DNA from: Flavobacteriaceae bacterium
GTDB taxonomy: Bacteria; Bacteroidota; Bacteroidia; Flavobacteriales; Flavobacteriaceae
Direction: 5' to 3'
Assembly: GCA_013214425.1 (NCBI GenBank)
Contig: JABSPN010000188.1
Span: 1 to 6,278, forward strand
Length of the DNA stretch: 6,278 bases
The notes below the pieces were generated by a model. It had not been told where the DNA came from. It did no database searches and saw only the letters and a list, made by a program, of their open reading frames with translations. This document shows, in pieces, positions 1-6,204 of this stretch. The position numbers and the translations under genes were made by a program. Within the stretch, counting starts at the first letter, position 1, and each line of letters opens with the position of its first letter.

Positions 1-1
1 T

Positions 2-817
2 TTCCTGCCTTTCTTTATCAAAAGAAAAGCTTATATCTTGTATAGCTTGTTTGTACTCTCCATTTCTTTTGTCGCTACAGTGATCTATTGTAATTTAATT
101 TCTAAATGTAATTGTAATCTGGACACCTGCCTGTCTAAGTATTTATGGCAAACTATTTTTCCATTAATCTTTCTGTCGTTCAGCAGCTTAATCTTAAGAG
201 TCTTTGAAAAGCAAAAAGAATTAGAGGCTTCAAAATCCAAAGCGTTAGAAATGGAATTAAAGTTTTTGAAATCGCAATTAAATCCCCATATCCTATTCAA
301 CAACCTCAACACTATTTACTCCTATTCCTTAGAAGAGTCAGAAAAAGTTCCTGAGATGATCTTGAATTTATCTGATAGTTTAAAATACGTATTAAATGAA
401 AGCGAGAACAAATGGGTTACTTTGGAAAAAGATTTAAATTATATTGACAACTATATCGATTTTATGACCTTGAGAAGTGAGGGAGTTAAAGAGGTTACCT
501 ATCGAAATGAAGTCGGTAAAAACGATTTTAAAATCACCCCATTATTGTTGATTTCGATTATTGAAAACGCTTTCAAGCACAGTAGTAGCAATGACAAAAA
601 ACCAGCTATCAATATTACGATATCTCTTGATAAAAATGAATTGAACCTTGTTGTGTATAACGATTACGAAGAAAACAACAGTTCCGAATATTCTTCAGGA
701 ATTGGTTTAGTCAATCTTAAAAAAAGATTGGACTTAATGTATATAAATCGTCATACTCTTATCACTGAAACAATAGGCAACATTTACCATGTTACATTAA
801 AATTAAGCTTATCATGA
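2..817 (+). CDS. LytS-type sensor histidine kinase, 5' end missing
   Basis: Membrane sensor kinase of the LytS/YehU (His_kinase) family, expected to phosphorylate the LytTR regulator encoded next to it. The frame is open through the left edge, so the true start lies outside. The TTG at 38 falls inside a hydrophobic helix and is not a credible start. Visible parts: one membrane helix (about 29-94), a short loop with several cysteines (89-130), a second helix (about 155-199), a short coiled linker rich in Glu and Lys, then the kinase core. The H-box QLNPHILFNNLNT carries the phosphoacceptor His at 287-289. The ATP-binding N-box is IIENAFKH, with Asn at 566-568, and the G-box GIGLVN starts at 698. 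Family members usually have four helices and about 340 residues, so one or two helices are probably missing. The stop overlaps the regulator start in an ATGA. The signal sensed is unknown. Confidence 0.93.
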   Translation, partial: FLPFFIKRKAYILYSLFVLSISFVATVIYCNLISKCNCNLDTCLSKYLWQTIFPLIFLSFSSLILRVFEKQKELEASKSKALEMELKFLKSQLNPHILFNNLNTIYSYSLEESEKVPEMILNLSDSLKYVLNESENKWVTLEKDLNYIDNYIDFMTLRSEGVKEVTYRNEVGKNDFKITPLLLISIIENAFKHSSSNDKKPAINITISLDKNELNLVVYNDYEENNSSEYSSGIGLVNLKKRLDLMYINRHTLITETIGNIYHVTLKLSLS

Positions 818-1500
818 ATTGTGTTATTATAGAAGATGAAATACCTGCGCAACGTATCCTGAAAAACTATATAGAAAAGCTTTCAGATTTAAATTTAATC
901 GGAACATTTAATTCGGCTATAAAAGCTAATGACATACTGACTAATCAAGGTGTAGATATTTTATTTTTAGATATTAATCTGCCCGATTTATCAGGAATGA
1001 ATTATTTAAATATTTTGAAAAACCCACCATCGGTAATTATCACAACTGCCTATCCTGATTATGCTGTAGAAAGTTTTGAAAAGGAAATGATTGTCGATTA
1101 CCTAATGAAACCTTTCCCTTTTGAACGATTCCTCAAAGCTGTCAATAAAGTCAGTCAAAAAAACATGACTAGTTCTTCTAAGTCTAGCGCTTCTGATCAC
1201 ATCTTTATCAATATCGATAAAGCTTTACACAAAGTATACCTCGATAATATTCTGTATTTAGAGTCTGAACACAATTACATTACCGTATACACAACAGAAA
1301 AGAAATATACCTTTATCGATACCTTAAAGTCCTGGGGACAAAAACTTACATACCCCAATTTTATACAAATTCACAAAACTTATATCGTTAATCTGGATAA
1401 AGTTGACAAGTTGATTGGAAATACGGTAAACATCAGTCAAAAAACAATACCTATAGGACGTACATTTAAAAATAATCTTATCGAGAGATTAAATATTTAA
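814..1500 (+). CDS. LytTR-family DNA-binding response regulator
   Basis: Cytoplasmic transcription regulator of the LytR/AlgR type, 228 residues, a usual length. Residues 1-115 are a receiver domain: acidic pair E7/D8, phosphoacceptor D53 in FLDINLPDLSG, conserved Thr around 77-78 in ITTAY, and K99 in LMKPF. A Ser-rich linker (about 118-127) leads to a LytTR DNA-binding domain (about 128-226), recognised by ILYLESEHNYITVYT, then FIQIHKTYIVNLDKV and the closing IPIGRTFK. The ATG overlaps the kinase stop by four bases, so the two are almost certainly co-transcribed and translationally coupled. The target genes are not evident. LytTR proteins normally bind paired direct repeats, and I did not find a convincing pair in the gaps of this window. 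Confidence 0.96.
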   Translation: MNCVIIEDEIPAQRILKNYIEKLSDLNLIGTFNSAIKANDILTNQGVDILFLDINLPDLSGMNYLNILKNPPSVIITTAYPDYAVESFEKEMIVDYLMKPFPFERFLKAVNKVSQKNMTSSSKSSASDHIFINIDKALHKVYLDNILYLESEHNYITVYTTEKKYTFIDTLKSWGQKLTYPNFIQIHKTYIVNLDKVDKLIGNTVNISQKTIPIGRTFKNNLIERLNI

Positions 1501-1508
1501 GTTAGTAC

Positions 1509-1516
1509 TATATTTG
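1509..1516 (+). promoter_or_regulatory. Bacteroidota -7 promoter element for proC
   Basis: TATATTTG matches the TAnnTTTG -7 consensus of the primary sigma factor in Bacteroidota. It lies in the 34-base gap between the regulator and proC, 18 bases before the ATG, giving a leader of roughly 10-13 bases. The leader is A-rich (AACAACAAGC). No good -33 TTG element is seen at the expected distance, so the assignment rests on the -7 box and its location. Confidence 0.55.
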
Positions 1517-1534
1517 CCTCCTTAAACAACAAGC

Positions 1535-2314
1535 ATGAGTACAATAGCTATAATAGGTGGAGGGAATTTAGGAAAATCTATCGCGCAAGGTTTACTAACC
1601 CATAATTATAAGGCTTCTGATATTACTATTACTCGTAATAAAATAGCCTTACTTGACGATTTAAAAGCTCAAGGAGTTCAGGTGAGCAATGACAACATCA
1701 CAGCAACTCAAGATGCCAATATCATTATATTAGCTATTAAACCCTATAAAATTACTGAAATACTTCGTGAAATCTCTCCAATTGTTGACGAAAGTAAAAT
1801 CTTAGTTTCAGTAGTAAGTGATTTCAGAATTGAACAAATTGAAAGCAACCTAAGCACAACTCCTTCAATTGTCAGAGCGATGCCTAACACAGCTTCTTCT
1901 GTAAATGAATCGATCACGTGTTTGGCCTCTCAAAATGCAAGTTCAGAAGACATGAAAAAAGTGGAGAGCATCTTTAACTCTTTAGGAGATACGATTACTA
2001 TTAATGAATCATTAATGGATGCGGCTACTGTGCTAGGCGCCTGCGGCATTGCTTATGTTTTACGATTTATCAGAGGGATGATTCAAGGTGGGATTGAAAT
2101 CGGTTTTGATGCGCAAACAGCTACTAAAATTGCAACGCAAACGGTTAAAGGAGCTAGTGAATTATTACTTCAAAAAGGTAACCATCCTGAAGCCGAAATC
2201 GACAAAGTAACTACTCCTAAAGGATGTACCATTGCTGGTTTAAATGAAATGGAACACCAAGGATTTAGTTCGGCATTGATTAAAGGAATTAAAACCTCTT
2301 TTGATAGTATTTAA
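1535..2314 (+). CDS. proC: Pyrroline-5-carboxylate reductase (ProC)
   Basis: Catalyses the last step of proline synthesis, the NAD(P)H-dependent reduction of 1-pyrroline-5-carboxylate to L-proline, in the cytosol. At 259 residues it has the normal length. An N-terminal Rossmann fold (about 1-155) begins with IAIIGGGNLGKS, a slightly altered form of the family's GxGNMG dinucleotide loop. ILAIKP (65-70) and VRAMPNTA (113-120) are the other family marks of this half. The C-terminal helical dimerisation and substrate domain (about 156-259) holds DAATVLGACGIAYVLRF and the substrate loop KVTTPKGCTIAGL (224-236). The loop has Lys where most ProC proteins have the first Gly of TPGGT, and Ile where GSGPAY has Pro. 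As far as I recall, this is typical of a Bacteroidota branch rather than a defect. It stands between the two-component pair and the methyltransferase with no evident functional link. Confidence 0.95.
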   Translation: MSTIAIIGGGNLGKSIAQGLLTHNYKASDITITRNKIALLDDLKAQGVQVSNDNITATQDANIIILAIKPYKITEILREISPIVDESKILVSVVSDFRIEQIESNLSTTPSIVRAMPNTASSVNESITCLASQNASSEDMKKVESIFNSLGDTITINESLMDAATVLGACGIAYVLRFIRGMIQGGIEIGFDAQTATKIATQTVKGASELLLQKGNHPEAEIDKVTTPKGCTIAGLNEMEHQGFSSALIKGIKTSFDSI

Positions 2315-2420
2315 GGCTAAAAGTCGAGCTTGGGTCTTAGGCTATTTCTCGAAGTGCACATGACTAAATATTGTCTAAAACGATGCTGTAAAACAACAAT
2401 GAAGTGGTCATATTAAAAAA

Positions 2421-3002
2421 ATGAGTCATTATACTTTTAATCGGCTTGTTATTGCGCTGGAATTTGGTATTTTTGATTACATGTATGAAAATAATTTTCC
2501 TAATAAACGATATCGGCATACCTTAGAATTTCTAAAAAAACACATAGAAAAAAACGAAACTATTCTTGATTTAGGTGTAGAAAATCCATTCTCCGAAATC
2601 ATGAAAAAGGAAGGATACGATGTCACCAACACCTCAGGAGAAGATCTAGACCTTGAATTCTCCTCTGTGCGTGACTCAAAAGCATCAACAGTTACATCGT
2701 TTGAGATTTTTGAACATATGCTGGCGCCATTAAATGTGCTCAGGGAAATCAAAGCAAACAAACTCGTCACCTCTATTCCCTTGCGTTTGTGGTTTGCTCC
2801 TGCATACAGAAGTACAACCGATAAATGGGACAGACATTATCACGAATTTGAAGATTGGCAATTTGACTGGCTACTAGAAAAAGCGGGATGGAAAATTATT
2901 TCACGTGAAAAATTTACTAACCCCGTTAAAAAAATCGGATTTAGACCCTTATTACGGAGTTTTACCATGCGTTACTATATCGTATACGCAGAACGAATTT
3001 AA
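2421..3002 (+). CDS. Class I SAM-dependent methyltransferase
   Basis: A small protein of 193 residues with the core of a class I (Rossmann-like) SAM methyltransferase; the substrate is unknown. Motif I is ETILDLGVENPFSEIM (46-61). It keeps the Asp-x-Gly start but has Asn-Pro-Phe where the usual second and third glycines would be. The acidic end of strand 2 is TSGEDLDLEF (71-80). TSFEIFEHMLAPLNVLREI (92-110) corresponds to the motif after strand 4, with the EIFEH commonly seen in Methyltransf_11-like proteins. The C-terminal RHYHEFEDWQFDWLLEKAGW segment is a typical helix in this group. The ATG follows a run of A residues, and an in-frame TGA at 2400-2402 rules out a longer start. It is the first gene of a cluster with the glycosyltransferase and the lipoprotein, so a glycan, lipid or small-molecule acceptor is plausible (inference). 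Confidence 0.85.
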   Translation: MSHYTFNRLVIALEFGIFDYMYENNFPNKRYRHTLEFLKKHIEKNETILDLGVENPFSEIMKKEGYDVTNTSGEDLDLEFSSVRDSKASTVTSFEIFEHMLAPLNVLREIKANKLVTSIPLRLWFAPAYRSTTDKWDRHYHEFEDWQFDWLLEKAGWKIISREKFTNPVKKIGFRPLLRSFTMRYYIVYAERI

Positions 3003-3006
3003 GTAC

Positions 3007-3852
3007 TTGAGAATTTATATTGTCATACCATCGCATAACGAAGCCAACTACCTTGGACAAACATTAGACAGCTTGGTGACTCAAAATCAGCAAGCTAATA
3101 AGGTAATCGTGGTTAATGATAACTCCACCGATTCTTCAGCAGACATCATTAATACCTATACTCAAAAATACCCTTTTATTTCAACAATAGATACGCTATC
3201 GTCCAACAAACATCAACCCGGTAGTAAAGTGATCAATGCATTCTACAAAGGGTTCAGGCTGCTTGACAACAACTATGATATCATCATGAAATTAGACGCA
3301 GATATCGTATTACCCAAAAATTATTTATCGCGAATTGTTGCCATGTTTAACACCAACCCAAAAGTAGGAATGGCTAGTGGTTTGTGCTTCGTCAATAAAA
3401 ATGGGACTTGGATCTATGAAACAATTGCTGATAAAAATCATGTTAGAGGCCCAATTAAAGCATACAGGAAACAATGCTTTCATGACATTGGAGGACTTCA
3501 GGCTTCGCTAGGATGGGATACAGCAGATGTCCTTTTGGCACAATATCATAAATGGCAGATCAAAACCGATAAAACACTGCATGTAAAACACCTCAAGCCA
3601 ACTGGAATTAAATACAATGTAGTGAACCAGCAAGGAGCTGTTTTTAGAAAATTGCGTTATGGTTTTGTGATCACCTGTATCGCTGCCCTGAAAATAGCGT
3701 TAAATAAGAAAAATCCTAAATTGTTTTTTAATCTTATTTATGGCTACCTAAAACACGATAAATCTGAAGGCTATTTAGTGAACAAGGCTGAAGGGAAATT
3801 TATCCGTAACTTACGCTGGAAGAACATGCGTAAAAAACTTCTAGGATCATGA
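3007..3852 (+). CDS. Family 2 glycosyltransferase, probable TTG start
   Basis: A GT-A fold glycosyltransferase that should transfer a sugar from a nucleotide-sugar to an unknown acceptor at the cytoplasmic face. With the start at 3007 it has 281 residues. The sequence opens at once with strand 1, LRIYIVIPSHNE (1-12), then VIVVNDNSTDSS (33-44), which binds the nucleotide. The metal-binding DxD is KLDADIVLP (95-103; D97, D99). GGLQASLGWDTAD (162-174) supplies the acidic residue near the acceptor. A mildly hydrophobic stretch (219-232) may touch the membrane. The frame stays open upstream to a GTG at 2905, but that extension overlaps the methyltransferase by 98 bases, has no ATG and looks non-native. 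The TTG gives the standard N-terminus of the family (M-R-I-Y-I-V-I-P). It lies four bases after the methyltransferase stop, suggesting coupled re-initiation. The 3' end overlaps the lipoprotein start (ATGA). Confidence 0.88.
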   Translation: MRIYIVIPSHNEANYLGQTLDSLVTQNQQANKVIVVNDNSTDSSADIINTYTQKYPFISTIDTLSSNKHQPGSKVINAFYKGFRLLDNNYDIIMKLDADIVLPKNYLSRIVAMFNTNPKVGMASGLCFVNKNGTWIYETIADKNHVRGPIKAYRKQCFHDIGGLQASLGWDTADVLLAQYHKWQIKTDKTLHVKHLKPTGIKYNVVNQQGAVFRKLRYGFVITCIAALKIALNKKNPKLFFNLIYGYLKHDKSEGYLVNKAEGKFIRNLRWKNMRKKLLGS

Positions 3853-4073
3853 AATTACTCATTAGTCTATTCACCGTATTAGCGATTACTTTTTCTTGTG
3901 AAGATGAAGAAAAAAAAGCCCTTGAACTAGAGGAACAACGATTAAATGCCCGAATCGAACAACTTAAAGTTGATATAGTGCAACTAGATTATACTGTAAA
4001 AAATAAGGAGGCAGAAATTATTCTTATTGAACAGAAAATTGATAGCCTTAATGCCTTACTTTTGAGTAACTAG
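3849..4073 (+). CDS. Small coiled-coil lipoprotein
   Basis: A 74-residue protein with a lipoprotein signal peptide: Met-Lys, a hydrophobic core, and a relaxed Bacteroidota lipobox TFSC with the acylated Cys at 17. The mature part would have 58 residues. It begins with an acidic run (EDEE at 18-21), which resembles the surface-export signal described for Bacteroidota lipoproteins, so it may face outwards. The rest is one predicted coiled coil: hydrophobic residues fall at 32, 36, 39, 43, 46, 50, 57, 60, 64, 67 and 71 in strict 3-4 spacing, broken only by K53. Size and architecture recall enterobacterial Lpp, but the C-terminus (LLLSN) lacks the lysine Lpp uses to join peptidoglycan, and homology is not claimed. 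Its ATG overlaps the glycosyltransferase stop, so it is the last gene of that cluster. Function is unknown. Confidence 0.82.
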   Translation: MKLLISLFTVLAITFSCEDEEKKALELEEQRLNARIEQLKVDIVQLDYTVKNKEAEIILIEQKIDSLNALLLSN

Positions 4074-4082
4074 TCCCTAGTT
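4068..4082. repeat. Short perfect inverted repeat at the lipoprotein stop
   Basis: AACTAG and CTAGTT flank a three-base loop, and the left arm includes the lipoprotein's stop codon. The six-pair stem has only two G-C pairs and is followed by CAAAAACAAC rather than a T tract, so it does not qualify as a standard intrinsic terminator. It may be a weak RNA end structure or chance. Confidence 0.35.
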
Positions 4083-4177
4083 CAAAAACAACTTATACTC
4101 ACTCAAAGAGTTATCACCCTCATTTCGCATTTTACTTTTTCTAGACTTTTCAGAATTTAGAGTAAAACAAATCTAGT

Positions 4178-5134
4178 ATGAAAAGGATTGCATTACTTAT
4201 GTTGTTTACATCAACTCTTGTATCAGCTCAATCAAAAATTGAAACGATACAAACATGTAAAGAAGCGGCTCAATTTTTAAAAGAACACATTAATCGTAAG
4301 TATACTTTTTTATATCTCTTCAACCGGGAAGAACATGAAGATGCTATACAAACAGACGACTTAGACAGAAATGGGAAAACAGACCTGATCATCGAAGCGC
4401 AAGATGAACCCTATCACATGGTCATCTTAGATTTAGGAAACGAGGTTTACAAAAAGCTAGAGTTTGTTGAAAAGCAAGATTTTTTTAACACCGCTTCATT
4501 AAAAGAGATCACTACAATTAACCATGAAAAATTACTAATCTATGAAACCCCAATTTACATGAGTGATTTGGAATTCATACCAGACAAAAGTGCTATCATT
4601 GCCAAAAAAGAAATTGCAACCGACTCTATAACCTTAGTTAAAAAAGACAGTTTAGTTGTTAAATATGGTGAGTTGATTCAGTACAATGCAAAAAGAACAC
4701 TTCCGAAGAAAATCAACAAAATAGAATTAACTTTTGCTAACTGTTATTGGTATTGTCCTGCCTATAAGATTTCAATCACTAATGATTTGAAGATTCAGTA
4801 TTCCAATTTATCGAAGGGAATTCAGGAAACTTTTCAATCACAAGTGAATCGTTTTGCCTTTCTAAACCTTGAAACAATAGCTAGTTACTTAGAGGTTGAA
4901 AAACTACCTCATATACAATCTATATTAATTAATGACGGACAAGACATTTATATCGACATTATCTACAAAAATGGCGATTCATTGCGTCTAAAAAATCAAA
5001 GTGGCCAGATTAAACAACAGGAATTTTATCCGCTTTATGCAAAGCTTGTTGAACTGAAAACACAACTCTTTGCCAAGAATAATAAAGAAGTGCCTAATCA
5101 TCATGAAATCTATATGGATAGAGCATCGTACTAA
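4178..5134 (+). CDS. Secreted DUF6438-domain protein with EF-hand-like loop
   Basis: A protein of 318 residues exported by a Sec signal peptide (1-17, cut at VSA/QS); there is no lipobox Cys, so it is probably periplasmic or released. Residues about 20-165 form an uncharacterised region containing DDLDRNGKTDL (60-70), whose D61, D63, N65 and D69 fit a calcium-binding DxDxNGxxD loop of the EF-hand or VCBS-repeat kind. Residues about 180-297 match, as I recognise it, DUF6438: IELTFANCYWYCPAYKISI (182-200) with the paired Cys 189 and Cys 193 and the Cys-Pro-x-Tyr core, followed by a FLNLETIASYLE helix. The two cysteines could form a disulfide outside the cytoplasm. The start follows a 104-base gap without a recognisable promoter box. 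The TPR gene follows after 38 bases in the same direction, so the two may be co-transcribed. Function is unknown. Confidence 0.82.
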   Translation: MKRIALLMLFTSTLVSAQSKIETIQTCKEAAQFLKEHINRKYTFLYLFNREEHEDAIQTDDLDRNGKTDLIIEAQDEPYHMVILDLGNEVYKKLEFVEKQDFFNTASLKEITTINHEKLLIYETPIYMSDLEFIPDKSAIIAKKEIATDSITLVKKDSLVVKYGELIQYNAKRTLPKKINKIELTFANCYWYCPAYKISITNDLKIQYSNLSKGIQETFQSQVNRFAFLNLETIASYLEVEKLPHIQSILINDGQDIYIDIIYKNGDSLRLKNQSGQIKQQEFYPLYAKLVELKTQLFAKNNKEVPNHHEIYMDRASY

Positions 5135-5172
5135 AATATTTAGTATATTAATGCTCTTAATTATCAAATCTT

Positions 5173-6204
5173 ATGAAATATTTAATCTTTTTACTCTCGC
5201 TTAGTTTCTTTACAACTTTTGCCCAATCCACTAATAAATCTCTTGAATTAGTTAATCAAGGTGTTGCACAATATCAAGAAGGCGACTTCGATTCTGCCAT
5301 AACTACTTTTGAAAATGCACTTAAATTGGATAAAGACACTTGGCAGGCTAGTTATCAATTAGGTTATTGCTATTTTGTCAAAAAAGAATATGATAAAGCC
5401 ATAGAATATTGTGATATCGTATTAGATAAAGGTGAAGGAGAGTTCCTATCTAGAGCAGCAACAATTAAAGGGAACTCTTTAGATATATTAGGAAAACACG
5501 AAGAAGCCGTAAAAACATATACTAAAGCACTCAAGAAAAACAAAAAAGACTTTATGCTTTATTATAATCTTTCACTTACATATTATAATCAGAAAAATTT
5601 TGAGAAAGCCGAAGAGAATATTATTAATGGGTTAAAAATAAACGACAAACACGCTAGTAGTCATTTAATCTTAGCTTATATTAATTATGAACTTGGGAAA
5701 AAGACCCAAACCATTTTACCGTTATTCAACTTTTTATTGTTAGAAAACAACAGTTCTAGATCTAAGCAAGCACTAACTATCTTACAACAAGAAATGGTTA
5801 GAGGTGTTGAAAAAAAAGACGACAAAAATATCAATATAACCCTTGGGAACATTGGCAGTGAATTCAGTGCTGCAGAGATGACCCTTTCGTTATCTCATGC
5901 TAATAACTTAAGTGATCGAGAAGAAAATAAAGGAAAAACTGAACTTGATTTTTTTATAGAAAATACTTCTTTGTATTTTTCTGTATTGGATCCAGGGAAA
6001 AACGAAAAATCTTTTTGGCATGAATATTATGTAAGACTCTTTACTACTTTACATGACAAATCCTACGTTAAATCAATGTGTTATTTTATTCATAAATCAT
6101 CAGATGAAAAAACTAAAATTGACTTATGGATCGATGAAAACCTTGATACTTTTAACGCTTTTGCTGACTGGTTTAATGCTTATGAAAGAATAAAAAACAA
6201 CTAG
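5173..6204 (+). CDS. Secreted TPR-repeat protein
   Basis: A 343-residue protein with a Sec signal peptide (1-17, cut at TFA/QS), so it acts in the periplasm or outside. About five tetratricopeptide repeats follow, near 23-56, 57-90, 91-124, 125-158 and 159-190, with the W/L-G-Y-A-F pattern visible in QGVAQYQEGDFDSAITTF, YQLGYCYFVKKEYDKAI and YYNLSLTYYNQKNFEKA. TPR arrays bind peptides or partner proteins. Residues about 200-343 are a mostly helical region with no family I can name for certain. It contains EFSAAEMTLSLS, an aromatic FWHEYYVRLF and a closing DWFNAY, a pattern I have seen at the end of other flavobacterial TPR proteins. The ATG is the natural start, in front of the signal peptide. 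The stop overlaps that of the convergent gene downstream. Confidence 0.87.
   Translation: MKYLIFLLSLSFFTTFAQSTNKSLELVNQGVAQYQEGDFDSAITTFENALKLDKDTWQASYQLGYCYFVKKEYDKAIEYCDIVLDKGEGEFLSRAATIKGNSLDILGKHEEAVKTYTKALKKNKKDFMLYYNLSLTYYNQKNFEKAEENIINGLKINDKHASSHLILAYINYELGKKTQTILPLFNFLLLENNSSRSKQALTILQQEMVRGVEKKDDKNINITLGNIGSEFSAAEMTLSLSHANNLSDREENKGKTELDFFIENTSLYFSVLDPGKNEKSFWHEYYVRLFTTLHDKSYVKSMCYFIHKSSDEKTKIDLWIDENLDTFNAFADWFNAYERIKNN

Noticed and set aside
85..312. 75-codon open frame on the - strand inside the kinase gene
   Set aside because: It lies opposite the membrane and H-box region of a clear kinase, has no recognisable domain, and is a shadow of that coding sequence.
2315..2420. Possible terminator or promoter in the gap after proC
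   Set aside because: GGCTAAAAG and CTTAGGC are not complementary enough to form a stem, no T tract follows, and TAAATATTG does not fit TAnnTTTG.
2477..2770. 97-codon open frame on the - strand inside the methyltransferase
   Set aside because: Its composition is Ser- and Phe-rich as expected for an antisense frame; the + strand protein has recognisable methyltransferase motifs.
4074..4177. Possible promoter or riboswitch before the DUF6438 gene
   Set aside because: No TAnnTTTG box and no extended stem structure is visible. ACTCAAAGAGT is only a 4-pair hairpin, and 104 bases is short for a known riboswitch.
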